Shown: positions 38,501-50,348 of the stretch, piece after piece
How the letters are laid out: each line of letters begins with the position of its first letter
Numbering within the stretch: the stretch's first letter is position 1
From: Dryas octopetala
Lineage: Eukaryota > Streptophyta > Magnoliopsida > Rosales > Rosaceae
Direction of reading: 5' to 3'
NCBI GenBank assembly: GCA_963921425.1
Contig: OY992835.1
Coordinates: forward strand, 18,352,001-18,416,000
DNA length: 64,000 nucleotides
Position numbers and translations under genes: made by a program
The notes under the pieces: model-generated
What the model saw: the letters and a program-made list of their open reading frames with translations, nothing else
Told to the model about the DNA's origin: nothing
Database searches by the model: none

Positions 38501-39011
38501 CACTTTGAAAGCAAACCAGAATGTTGGAGCAAGTGCTTCAGAACTAGCAAACCTAGGGAGCATAAAATTAACTTATTTGATGAGTTCCATGACCATCTAG
38601 GAGTCATAGGAATTTATGGATGATTCAAAAATTAATATTGTATTAGAATTGCAAAAGGATGCAGAAGCCAAAGGTTGTATTAGGATTGCATGCAACCTAG
38701 GCATGTAACCTGATTAAGCTGATTAGAATGGAGTTGTATTGACTGACTCGGCTCAAAATGTGCTTCACCATGATAGTTTTAGTCTGTTCTTCAAAACATT
38801 CTTGGTCTAAAGCTCTGAATAATTTGTTCTCAAAGAAGTATGGTAAGGGGGTTAGGTAAGCCTTCCTCTCAAGAGTTAATCTTAAAAGTTAACAGAGAAT
38901 TTCTTATAAATCGTGGTAAATTTTTTCCTATTTTCTGTGCTTTCAATGCATGGTACAAAATCCATAATTCTTCATAGGAAGTATTGGAAATTTTTTTGTG
39001 GGTTAAATATT

Positions 39012-39050
<39 letters not shown>

Positions 39051-41644
39051 CCCCCCCCCCCTCCTTTTAACAGTTTCCTAAAGCTGCTTTCCACTTTTCT
39101 GTAAATCCATGGTTATTGAATATTGTTGTTTGAAAGGGGCCATGACTAGAATCTTCATTTTTATAGTTCTGTCTCTGCATGGAAAATTTATTGCAATATT
39201 TACTAGTGAAATATTGTAAGCCATGACTCAAATTCAGTCCTGGGATTCAATGATATCCAAATCAAGTCCTGCATATATATATATATATATATCACTGGCA
39301 TTGAAGAATGCAGTATAATTTATTGATCTGGATAAAGATCTATAGTGAGTAAATTGTTGGATTTGAATAACTATGAGTATCTACCATTATTGGAGGTCAG
39401 GTGTAACCCTTAGGTCAAGGTCATCTTCCATCTTTGGTGTGATGCAACTTTGGCTAATCTTTTATGAATGCACTACCTTGGCAATGATGTCAGCCTATAA
39501 ATGCAAGTGATGTGAGTTGATTGTCACTGACATCATAATCTGAAACTTGCTGAAATTAATTATACTCATTGATTTTAGTAAAATGCTGATTTAGTTAATT
39601 TTCTTCAGGCTTCTCAACAACAGAGATCGTTGTACGGTTTTGGATCTGGTTCAAACTCTTATAACCGAGGCTACATGCCCAGTGGTTTTAATCAGGGCTC
39701 TAGCCTTGGAAATGCATCTTTTTCAAGTTTTGGAGCTAACAGTCGGGGCTTTCTATCGTTAGAAAATAGCAAGCGGCATGTAAGGGGCGGTGGTCCTATA
39801 TGCAGTTGCAGTGCCCCCCTTGATATTCTTTGTGAGCAGAACCGAGGACCAAGGGCCTCGAAGCCAAAGAGTCAAATCATTGCTGACAGCTCTGTGGAGA
39901 ACACAAAACTTAACACTTCTACAACCAAGGTCCATGATGAATCATACAACCGGACAGATTTTGTAACAGAGTACAAAGATGCTAAGTTCTTTATTATCAA
40001 ATCTTACAGTGAAGATAATGTCCACAAGAGTATCAAATACGGTGTCTGGGCTAGCACGCCAAATGGGAACAGAAAGTTAGATGCTGCATATCGTGAAGTT
40101 AAGGAGAAGCATGATAGCTGCCCAATTTTTCTCTTCTTTTCGGTAAGATATGAACTTTTCTGTAAATGTATGATCTTTTTGGTGTAAAAATATTATGCTC
40201 ATAAGATAAGTAATATATGCTAGATGATTTCTTATTTTCCTATTTCTTTGTCCCTACCTTTTTTCCATTCTTTTTTTTTTTTCCAGCCTTGCTGCCAGTT
40301 TCTTCATATACGATTATACTTAATAATTCTCAGGTGAATGCTAGTGCTCAGTTCTGTGGGGTGGCAGAAATGGTTGGACCTGTTGATTTTGACAAGAGTG
40401 TGGATTACTGGCAGCAAGACAAATGGAGTGGGCAGTTCCCTGTTAAGTGGCATATGATTAAAGACGTCCCGAATAGTCAGTTTCGTCACATTGTTCTTGA
40501 AAATAATGACAACAAGCCTGTAACCAACAGTCGGGATACTCAAGAGGTAACAATTTGTGATAAACCCTGTTTTTATAATATAGGAATTAATAATGAACGT
40601 AGTTCTTTTTTTCCACAAATAGTCATAACCCAGGGGAAAGCTAGGTATTTAGTTTGCTTACCAAATACTTACAGTAGCTTGGCTGAGCTGCTATACATTG
40701 AATCAATTGCAGTCGCTGATCTTTGTGTCATTGGCCAGGTATGGACTATTCAGTGTGGTGAATTAGGTAGATGTTATCTTTGCTGGGAAAGTTCTTGGTT
40801 TTCTTTGCACAGTTACATCAGTGCTAACCAAAATGCTAATACTTTTCTTATCTCTCAAATCCCTCTGAAAATTCTAACTGAGATGTACTGAAGGTGTTTT
40901 TTGTTTAACTAATGAGGTCCTGGAGTCTGAATCTTCATGTTGTTTTCCTCCTCCTTTTTCTTATTTAATATAAAATCAAATTGTGATTCCCAGGTCTTAT
41001 AAACCATAAGCCTTTGATTTTGAATATTTGTAGCCTTTGTCCTTTTTTATTTTTCCTGTTTCGCCCCTAGAAGTTCTACTTGTCGTATGTGAAGGAGATG
41101 ATTGTACTGAGGTTTATTGTACTGCTTATCATGCGATCTATGCTATTCATTATAAAATTTATGAAAAAAAAAAAAGAAATTGAAGTTGTATTTTAAAAAT
41201 CTTTAAGAACACCGTTTTTTGGTAAGTCTAGTAGCTTTGCTTACAACCCTAGTTTTGCTTCCGTATGTGTAGGTTAAATTGGAGCAGGGAATTGAGATGT
41301 TGAATATCTTCAAGAAGTATGAAACAGATATGTCCATTGTAGATGATTTTGACTTTTATGAAGACCGACAGAAAGCAATGCAAGAACGGAAGGCCAGACA
41401 GCAAGCCAGCCTGATTGCTGTAGGTGTAGTTGGTGAAAATGAGCACAGAAGTACTGTTCAAATACCCACTGATTTCATCAAGCACATGTCTAAGAGTTTT
41501 GCTCAAGTTGTCCGCTTGGATGAAGGCAGTAAAGAAGCTACCCTTTCTGAAAGAACTACTCCTGCTTCTGATGGATCCATAGGCACCAGGGTAAAACTTG
41601 AAGATACAATGCCAGCATCCGTGTCTTCTGCTCAGACCAGTTAG
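35596..41644 (+). CDS. ECT5: YTH-domain m6A reader, EVOLUTIONARILY CONSERVED C-TERMINAL REGION 5-like
   Basis: Eight coding exons: 35596-35635, 36759-36796, 36923-37097, 37540-37616, 37715-38230, 39609-40142, 40334-40546 and 41273-41644, giving about 654 residues. The N-terminal half is low-complexity, rich in Tyr, Gly, Pro, Ser and Gln, as expected for a phase-separating region. The YTH domain spans about 407-545, from [20 protein letters not shown] to the end of the [10 protein letters not shown] segment. The aromatic-cage tryptophans are at about W429 (GVWAS), W486 and W491 (YWQQDKWSG). It would bind N6-methyladenosine in mRNA in the cytoplasm. The second exon boundary is the least certain: the 126-nt intron 36797-36922 is open in frame and could be retained. 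The remaining junctions have clear GT-AG consensus. Confidence 0.92.
39014..39062. repeat. (TC)n followed by a C-run, inside a YTH-gene intron
   Basis: About 17 TC units run into a stretch of about 14 C residues, in the long intron between the exons ending at 38230 and starting at 39609. A separate (AT)n of about 10 units lies at 39273-39292. Confidence 0.9.
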
Positions 41645-43654
41645 GAAGACATGAATGCTTGGATTGTACGTGACACAAACTTCAATACTACTTTCAGTTT
41701 TTGATTAACTTGTGATTAGGTTGCTGATGTCTCAGTATTCATAAAAGGGTGCATCAGTATCTGAATGAAAGGGGTTTTACCAGTTCTACGAAGCCGATGA
41801 TGGGCTTCATGTATCATATGCGTCCTGGGTGCTACTTTTCAATTGTAGTCATTAGTTCCATAAGATTTGCATTTTGAGTGAGTAGTTTTCTTGAAGATAT
41901 TGGCTGACGTTTTGCCTTTTTAAAGTTCCCCATCTTTGCAGGCAGTTTAATAAAAAGTATGCAACATAAAGACCTTAAAAGGAGAAAAACTCCCATGTTA
42001 TGCCTGTTCATGATTGAGTGATTAATTTCATCATTTGCAAGGAATACTGCCTCTCTTGTAGTTGCCTTTGTAGCATATTTGCTTCTACAATTCCAAAAGA
42101 GACTTTTCTTTCATTTCAAAACTATGGCCTCTCTTTCAGTGATCGAATGAGAGCATAATCTCTGATCCCAACTTACATAACATGACACATGTGACTGGAA
42201 CATGACTCAGTTCATGATCATGCTTTTTCCCTTTCTTTTTAGGAAAAGCTTATGGTAGGGATACGTATGCTATGCAAATACATTTCTAATCCTTAGGTTA
42301 TTTGGGAACCGTCAAGTATGTTATATGTCATACCTCTTCTTTTTCTGTCACTATAAACTGTGCGAGAAAAACTTCTCTCTTCTTCCTCCTCTTTCGCAAG
42401 TGTGACTCCACGTCACCATAACAGGGGTATGAAAGTTTTCTCAAGACTGTAGATAGGTGGGTTTGCATCTGTATGGGCAGGGTTGTCTTTTCTGTGCGAG
42501 TCCATGAGAATTTAATTTATGCATATCTTCCTATCCTTATCCATCCATGACAGTGATAACATTCAATCCCATTTGTGGTTTCTAAATAGAGGTGAGAAAA
42601 TCTGGTTCACATCAAGGGTGTGGTCTTTCTGTGATTGAGGACTAATTTCTTGAGCATCACTCAAATGCTTTTGTCAACATGTATATACAAGATGAATGGT
42701 GAGGCTGTGAAGTACTATGTTTTTCCAAATCTATAATTACAAATTACAAACAAAAATTAACCACTCATTAAATCTTATGTAATAGATCAAAATCATCTTA
42801 GGAAAATGATCCATGACATTCTATTTTTGACACTAATTTTCAATAGGGTCCATTTCATATATGATTTCAACAATTCGAATTGTCTATTTTTTAAGTCTCT
42901 ATTAAAAAATTATTTTTACAAAAAATTAGGTAAATCGGAAACTATTTATCATATAAGATTAAATGGTCAACATTTTAAGTGTTTATTTTGTTGACCATTT
43001 ATTCTTTGTAAGTAAATGATTTTCAATTTACTTAATTTTTTACAAGGATAATTTTTAATGGAAACTTAAACAATAGATGGTTCGGATCGTTGAAATTATA
43101 TATGAAGGGGGCCCAATTGAAAACTTGTGTCAAAAATAGAATGTACGGATCCGCTCCCATCAAGTTAAATTGTAGATTATAGTCAACTTAAATTGTAGTT
43201 TAGAATCAACTTATTAGAATTTTAAACAAATTGATTTTTTTTTTTAAATTTAAAACCCTCATGGATGTGTCTAAGATTGTAGATCTTAGCCAAAATATTA
43301 ATGGGATTGCAAGCACTTGCACAATATGGCCTGAAAAGACTGCCACGTGTCAAGCAAGGTTATGGACACCAAGTACCAACAAAAGCAAAAGACTGTATTA
43401 CCCCTACAACCCAAAAATAAAGATAATACTCTTCCACACAGTAACAGAAATTCAAGCTGCGCGCAGAGGATGGTATCCAACCGACAGTTTCCCTCGGCGA
43501 CTTCGATGCCTTTAGTTCTTCGCAAAGCACAAACCCAAAGCTGCACATTACATACAAACAGAGACACAGCCTCAGAGCTGCACATGAGTCTATGACTTTG
43601 CGTTGGTGAAAGTGGATTTGTGAACCAAGAGAACAATAGAAAAAAGGAACAGAG
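41645..43654. other. Intergenic region between the YTH and START genes
   Basis: Contains the probable 3' UTR of the YTH gene (to about 42.0 kb), a MITE (42808-43151) and the leader of the START gene. No coding gene was found. A minus-strand open frame at 43298-43885 overlaps the START first exon and is a shadow. Confidence 0.5.
42808..43151. mobile_element. MITE, 344 bp, same family as 248-673
   Basis: Inverted arms of about 150 bp. The left end is GATCCATGACATTC; the right end inverted is GATCCGTACATTC. The internal core is 'ttgtctattttttaag...acaaaaaattaggtaaatcgg', with its complement at about 43030-43100, joined by 'ttgttgaccatttat'. The ends are well aligned, but no unambiguous target-site duplication was found. 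Confidence 0.75.
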
Positions 43655-46600
43655 ATGATGAAAATCATGGATTTGAGCAGGTTTCATGGTATATTCCGAG
43701 GATCGTCGGAGAAATTTTGGCGGGAAAACGTTTATGGCGGGTTGGCTACTGTCGTTGCTGTGCTTTTTGTCTTGGGTTGGCACTGCGCCAAGAGGTTCTT
43801 CGTTAGGAAATCGTCTTCCTCCAACTCTTCTTCGGTTGGTGTCTCTGATTCTGGTCCCACCACTTCTGGTTCTGGAAGTCCGCAATTCAGGTCAATTTTT
43901 TAAATTTTCCTCCTAGGGTTTGTCTATCTTCAATTGGGTTCCTTTTATTTTTCTCAAGTTTGGTGCTTTATGGGTTAAAATCTGAGATATTTGCTAATTG
44001 GGTTTTATTTATTTATTTTTTTTTTCATTATGGGGTTTTTTTAATAATTCAATTGAGTTTATACCATTATCTACATTATTGTTATTGGATTCAATGTTTA
44101 CGATATTATTTCTCTATATTAACTTCTCAAATTCAACGAGTTATAAGATATTAGATGATTAATTGGTCAAATTTCTTCTTTTTGTTAAATGGGTTTACCT
44201 CAAATCCAATTGGGTTTTTGTTGTTCTTCTCCAATATGGTGAAAAATTAGTAGAACTTTGGTTTTCGGGATTAAATTTTGTTAAATTTGTATGTTGTGGG
44301 ATCAGCTGTGATATCTCCTTGCTATTGTATTGCTTAAGTTTTGGTTCTGTTTACTTCTGCAGAATCTCGGAAATGGTAACGGATGCAGACTTGAAGTTTC
44401 TTATCGAAAATTTGGATGAGAAGATTGGTCAGAATGAGAAATGGGAAAATGTCATAAACAAGAGAAATGATCTTCTATCCTACAATGCTAAATGCTGCAA
44501 GCCTAAGGTCATTCATCTTGTACTCCTGTGTGGGATTCAGATTCTTTGAATTGATTATGTATTGCTCTGCTTACCCTTTCAATTATAGATGATTTAAGTT
44601 TGTTGGATGTTTGTCATAGGCACGTCAAGTTGAACCAGTTCCAGCTTTTTGTTCACATTAGACATAAACTCATTATCATCCTAGGTTAGTTTTTTTATAC
44701 AGTTTAGGAGACTTTACTTTTTAGCGTTCAATCTTAGAGGCCCTCAGTAGAGCTTCTTTTGTATGCCATGCATACACACAGACGTGAGCCGAAACACCCA
44801 AATACAGACATGAGCCAAAACACACAAATACAGACATGCATGAAGCCACCTACCCACCTACCCAACTAGATAAACTTTCTTTACCCATTAACAAACACGT
44901 AAAAGTGATAGATTAAGGACTTTTTTTTTTTTTTTTTGGCCAAGGATAGATCAAGGACTTTAACTATCTGTTCTAGGTAACTTATATGTTTCTATTTTTC
45001 TTGTAATTAGGCGTGATACTTTTCTTCTTCATTTTATTTTTAATTTTTTCTACGCTTCACTAAAACCAGTTTTTTATTTTTCCAATTTTTAAAAATAAGT
45101 CAAAATATGATTCTTGTGTATTTCTGTTGCATGAGTTTGTTACCCCAAGATTGCCTGAGGCATCTACCTCTTGGTTTAGAATCCTTTGGTCACACAAATA
45201 CTTGTTTCCCTGTTTTACTCTACTGGTTTTGGAAAATTAAGGTTATGAAATTGAGTTCATGTATCTATGTTTCAGGATGGTCCTGTGACATACTTGAGTG
45301 TGACAATGTTTGAGAATTGCTCTCCTGAGATGCTGAGAGACTTCTACATGGACAATGATTACAGAAAACAATGGGACAAGATGCTGATTGAGCATGAGCA
45401 GTTACAGGTGGACAAAACTAATGGGGTTGAAGTTGGCCGGACAATAAAAAAGTTTCCACTATTGACACAGAGAGAATATGTATTAGCTTGGAGATTGTGG
45501 GAGGGGAAAAATAAAACATTTTACTGTTTTATCAAGGTAACTGATGGCAACAAAACTTTTTACACCTAAATTACTTCTGCAATTTTAATCCCAAACGTCT
45601 CCCAATGGACTTCTGCAATCTTTTGTGCTTATCTTTTGTTCTTTCAAACTATCTTAATTTCCCTTTTTCCCACCATTCATTCAAAATGTCCAAAGCTTTA
45701 GTCTGGTAGCTAGCAGAGGTTGTAGAACTATTATTCACCATATTGGATGCTTCTCAACTTGCTTAACAAGAGCCATAGTGACATAAGACCATATGTTTAT
45801 TAGTTAGTAGACCATATTTGTCTTGGCTTTTGATGTTCTTAATCCTTTTAGAACTTATCTGCCTCTTTTTATCAGTCCCCTGATATTTTGTTTTTCAATT
45901 TTTGGTGATGACAGGAATGTGAACATCCTTTGGCACAACGTCAGAAGAAGTATGTGCGTGTTAGTATTTTCAGATCTGGTTGGCAAATCAGAAAAGGCAA
46001 GTTCCCAACTAATCACTCTTCATAATTTATTTGTCTTTATAAATCAGTTAGTCCCAATTTGAGCTGCTTCCAGGTTTGTTCAGAAACTCATACTGTGAAC
46101 TATTAGGTCTACTCTGAACAAAGCATATGCTTAATTAAGCAAATATTCTAACAAGGATCATTATAGTTTTGCTTCATGTATTGGTGGTGGATAAAGCAAT
46201 GATTTCCTTCTGTTTAAGCACCGCTTCATGTATTGTTTGGTTGACATTTTAGCAGACAGCATGAAATCTGTAAACGTAGTATTTTATCTATTAAAATAAG
46301 AAACAGAAACTGTTTAGTTTTGTGATTTTTAATCATCTATTACAGTACCTGGTAGAAATGCCTGTGAGATCAGAATGTTTCACCAAGAAGATGCTGGTTT
46401 AAATGTGGAGATGGCAAAACTGGTTTTTTCTAAGGGCATATGGAGTTATGTTTGTAAGATGGATAGTGCACTACGCAAATATTCTAGAATCAGCTGTCAT
46501 CAATCAAGTTCTGGAGCTACTGCTGTCACTTTGATTAAAAAGGTGAGGACAATTTTCTTCTATATAGTAATATTGTTTAAATGTTTATATACCTTGGTTG

Positions 46601-47356
46601 TCATGTAAAGAATTTCTCCAATTCTCAAGGTACTTGGCTATGTTTGTAACCATGCATTAATTTTTCTAGAGATTTAGTTGAGGACCTTGAGGCAGTTGAA
46701 CTCTCTTGGTCTTATGCAATAAACAAGTTCCATGTGATGGTTAGGTTTCTGGGCACAGCTCTGTAAGCATCATGGTTCCTAAATCATGCCATATTGTGCT
46801 GTTTCGTAAGGATTTCATGTTTTTTATTTTTTAAACTTAAAGCTCTAACCAACCTTGTGCATTTTGAGTGCTGACTAAACTTGGGTTGACCTAGACAAGG
46901 TTCTTTTACATCCGGAGCATATATTAGTACAATTTTGTAGTGTTGTGCAGCCTGGTTAGGCAGTAACTAGAAGGATTTCAAAGGAAATGTCCGAATCATA
47001 TCTATAGTTTTGGTTTATTCATGCATGGTTTCTTTTAGTTGCAGAGATTGTAACATATGTAATCTTCTTCATACTTCTCCTCCACATAGGTTCCCCATGG
47101 ATTAGATGCCACAGATGGAATGACCTCTCAAGCAAACGCTGGAGTAACTGCTGTTCATAGACCGACTACTGATGGGGGGAAGAAATTGTCAAGAACACCA
47201 TCAAAGAAATTGCTAGCTAATGGCTTGCTGCTTCTTGGTGGTGTGGCCTGCCTGTATCGTGGTCACTCTAGCCTGGGTGCTAAGGTTGCCATGGCATACA
47301 TCTTGACCAAACTGAATAAGCGTGGTGATTCATCAAGTCAAAGTTCAGGTGCATGA
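43655..47356 (+). CDS. START-domain lipid-binding protein with N- and C-terminal membrane segments
   Basis: Six coding exons: 43655-43890, 44363-44507, 45276-45536, 45915-45996, 46346-46542 and 47090-47356. They are phase-consistent, giving 395 residues. An N-terminal hydrophobic segment (about 28-46, GGLATVVAVLFVLGW) is followed by a Ser-rich linker. The START/polyketide-cyclase-like fold spans about 95-305, running from the ATYLSV-type strand (VTYLSVTMFENCSPE) through REYVLAWRLW and SSGATAVTLIKKVPHG. The C-terminus has a second hydrophobic stretch (LLANGLLLLGGVACLYRG). START proteins carry lipids or sterols in a hydrophobic pocket; ligand and membrane are unknown here. Intron 4 uses a GC donor (AAAAG|GCAAGT at 45997) with an AG acceptor. 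Of the two adjacent ATGs the first was taken. It resembles At3g13062. Confidence 0.88.
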
Positions 47357-48730
47357 CTTCGTTGGCATCACAACTAATTTTGGAGGGACTAGTAGAGTTT
47401 GCTTGTATAAATTATTGATGACGGACGTCTACCATAAAGTCTGACTACCATGTTCTTCTTTGAAGTGAGAAGTGTCTCCTGTTTTTGAAAAGAAGGAAAG
47501 AGAAGGGTTGGGGGGGAAGAGGGGGTAAATCCTTAAAGATTTTCTGTGAATCATGCCTTCCGAATTGTGTAAATATATATTCCCTTACCACATTTATATT
47601 GTAAGGGTACCAAGGGTTGCGCACTGATGAATTGGAAAAGCTTGTTGATTCTGATATACTTTTTTATGTTATAGTCCCGATGAGTCATTATTTGAATTTT
47701 GGGATACAGAGTACAAGGTTGTGTAGCTGCACTTGGGCTGAAGAATTCATTACTCCTGTATGATGACGGCCTTCTGCAGTAAACTCAAAGCTGCATTAGA
47801 AGCTCTCAGAACTGTCGAGGGTAAGGCGTTTGGGCCATGATATTTTTCTGTATGTGTGTACTATACTTATATCCTTCATTTTGTGTATTAATTATTACCT
47901 TGAGGATGTGTGTCGATAGCCTCATAAATTCAAATCCTTCTAGGTTTTCTTGGTAAATCAAACACTCATCCACCGGAAATTAAACCAAGGGACTCAAGTC
48001 TCCGCCCCTGGTTTTAAGGGGGAGGAGGTGTCATCGATGAATTCTTATATGTTCAACCAAACCTTCTTGTTACTGTTAAAATTCTTTCCCTCTCATGGAA
48101 TTGAAAAGGAATTTTTGAAAACTAATTCTTTTCTTTTTGGCACCCATTGAAGACTCGTTTATTCAATCGAACAATATTACCATAGCGTAGTGGTCAAACC
48201 TCTCTCGAGTGGTGCTCGAACCTCTCTTATGTGGTGCTCAAACTTTTATCTTGTAGTTCTCAAATATTTATCTAGTAGTGCTCAAACTTCTTCTCTCAAG
48301 TGGTGCTCGAATCTTCTTCATGTAGGGATGCTAAAAGTTTTTAAAGAGTCTATAACTTGATTGTTTTAAAAAAATTTCCAACTGAAATGGATTAAAGGCA
48401 TATGCCTTTTCTTTGTAACGATTAGAAATTTTCTTTTCTCTTCTTACATGTGAAATATTTTACATTTGTGCTTTTATGCTGGTAAAACAATCTTGGATAT
48501 ACTAACGAACGTTTAAAAAATGAAAAAAATTGGTATAAATAGCATTTTCTATTTTGTTATTAAGCTCGAACTTTCGTAAACTTAAACCTGAAAAATAGTT
48601 TCACTTTTCTTTAACTAAAACTGCTAATAACATCACTTATAATGGTTACCCCAATTTTCTTCAATAGGTCAATTTCTAGGCTGCTTTATGACTTCTAATG
48701 TCAATATATATATGTGTGTGTGTGTGTGTA
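47357..48730. other. Intergenic region after the START gene
   Basis: The first few hundred bases are probably the 3' UTR. At 48186-48325 a degenerate repeat of about 33 bp built on GTGGTGCTCGAACCTCT occurs about five times. No gene was recognised. Confidence 0.5.
48186..48325. repeat. Degenerate tandem repeat, about 33-bp unit, five copies
   Basis: Variants of 'agtGGTGCTCgAACcTCTctc' recur at intervals of about 30-35 bp. Several copies carry substitutions and length changes. No function is apparent. Confidence 0.65.
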
Positions 48731-49053
48731 CAATCCTTCTCTAGGGTAGACGTCCGCAATTTTTTTTCACCGATTTCCAGCGCTGAGCACTCGGCAGTGC
48801 CATTTTCTTCTTCTCCCGAGCGCTCGGCACTGTAATTTGTCGACTTTATGTTAGGTTTTAACTCCAAGATTTTAGGCGAAAATCCCAGAGTTAAAACCTA
48901 ACATGCTGCCTTTACAAACCCTATTATACACCCTAAGAGGGTATGAGGTGAATTGTCATGAAAGTACCCTAAAAAATTGGTGGAGGAAGCGGTGCCAAGC
49001 GCTCGGCGCTGGAAATCTGCAAAAAAAAATTGCGGGCATCCGCCCTAGAGAAA

Positions 49054-49056
<3 letters not shown>
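48731..49056. mobile_element. Foldback element inserted in a TA/TG microsatellite
   Basis: The outer inverted ends read TTCTCTAGGG(T/C).GA.G.CCGCA on both sides. An inner inverted pair is built on GATTTCCAGCGC..AGC.CT.GGCA. At the centre is a 57-bp near-palindrome (48848-48904, arms ATGTTAGGTTTTAACTC). It is flanked on the left by (TG)n/(TA)n and on the right by (TA)n. No coding capacity. Confidence 0.7.

Positions 49057-49086
<30 letters not shown>
49057..49086. repeat. (TA)n microsatellite between two foldback elements
   Basis: A run of about 13 TA units separates the element ending at 49056 from the one starting at 49087. Confidence 0.9.
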
Positions 49087-49090
<4 letters not shown>

Positions 49091-49482
49091 CCTTCCAAAA
49101 AGGGATCCCTCATTTAGTGTTAAATGAGAGATCCCCTTGTGGAGCCCACACAGATCGTTTTGTGTTGATCTGTACCGTCTATTTTTTAGATCTCCATTGA
49201 TAAATCATCCATGCAAAAAATCAGCTAAATCGGAAACCATTTACCCGTTTGATTAAGCGGTCAAAGTTTATGTGTTTATAGACGAACTTGTTGTTCGTCC
49301 ATTTGTTTGATCCAAATTAGATATCTTAACGATCTCTGATTTGACTGATTTTTTACCATAATGATCTATCAATTGAGATGTAAAAAATAGACGGTTCCAA
49401 TCGACACAAAACGATCCGTGTGGGCCCCACATGAGGATCCTTCATTTAACACTAAATAAGAGGTTCCTTATTGGAAGGTCCC
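49087..49482. mobile_element. MITE, 396 bp, same core family as 248-673, flanked by TA/TG repeats
   Basis: The ends are GAGACCTTCCAA and inverted GGGACCTTCCAA. Inverted arms of about 150 bp include 'catttagtgttaaatga' and the family core ('accgtctattttttag', 'caaaaaatcagctaaatcgg'). It lies directly between (TA)n on the left and TATATATGTGTG on the right. Confidence 0.8.
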
Positions 49483-49518
49483 TGTATATATATGTGTGTG
49501 TGTGTATATATATATATA

Positions 49519-49915
49519 CGAAAAAGCTTTGTGTTGGATGATCGGCCTTTAGCTAAAAACTGGATGACCGGCACATAACATCTTCTCTGTGTAACATTTG
49601 GAAATGCGGTTCGATGTTTAGAATCATTCATTTTTTAGGTTCCTTCTCAAGGGTCATCTTTGTAAAAAATTAGTTAAATTAGTGATTGTTTGGTCATCTA
49701 AATTGTGTAGACAAATACAGTCCGTCAGATAAAATTGAAATAATGTTTGCTATAATAAATTGGCTAAACAGTTTTCAATCTGGCTGATTTTTTGCCAGGG
49801 TGATCTTTGAATGATGCTCTAAAATATAGACGGTTCCGATCATTGAATTGTAGGCCCAAAGAGGATGTTCTTACTTTTCTTAAAGTAAGGACATCCTTAC
49901 TTGAAAATTTTCCTA
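49519..49915. mobile_element. MITE, same core family, diverged ends
   Basis: The core inverted repeat is clear: 'attttttaggttccttctcaagggtcat' at about 49630-49660 is matched by its complement around 49800-49830, including 'gctgattttttgccagggtgatc'. The outer ends pair poorly. It is bounded by (TA)n on the left and TATATATA on the right. Confidence 0.6.
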
Positions 49916-49930
49916 TATATATAATGATGA

Positions 49931-50325
49931 ATGATCTAAAACTAACTGGTTAACAAATTAATATGAAATTAACCATACTTTTGGGCCCACCACATAACTA
50001 ATCTCATAATCCGAACCGTCCATTTTTTAGGCTCTACTTCAAAGATTATCATTGCAAAAATTCAACTACATCATAAATAATTTAGTCATTTAATTGTGAT
50101 AAAATAAATAGATGATCACTGTTTTCGATAAAAGCATATAAATAATTGTTATCATAATCAAATGACTAAATGAATTCCGATTTTGGAGATTTTTTACAGA
50201 GATACTCTTTGAAGTAGGGCTTAAAAAATGAACGGTTCAGATTTTGAGATTACATTTTGCGGTGGGCCTAACATGATGGTTAGCTTTGTATTGACTTGCT
50301 AACCAATTAGTTTTAGAACATTCTT
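49931..50325. mobile_element. MITE, same core family, with TTCTAAAACTAA-type ends
   Basis: The left arm starts at about ATGATCTAAAACTAACTGG. The right arm inverted reads ATGTTCTAAAACTAATTGG. The core 'gtccattttttaggctctacttcaaagat' is matched by the complement near 50195-50235. It is followed immediately by a (TA)n run (50330-50348). Confidence 0.75.
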
Positions 50326-50348
50326 GTATATATATATATATATATATA

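Noticed and set aside
40217-40891. Long plus-strand frame around a YTH exon
   Set aside because: Only 40334-40546 is coding; the rest is intron read-through beyond clear splice sites.
43298-43885. Minus-strand open frame of 195 codons opposite the START first exon
   Set aside because: Shadow of the leader and first exon of the START gene; no family resemblance.
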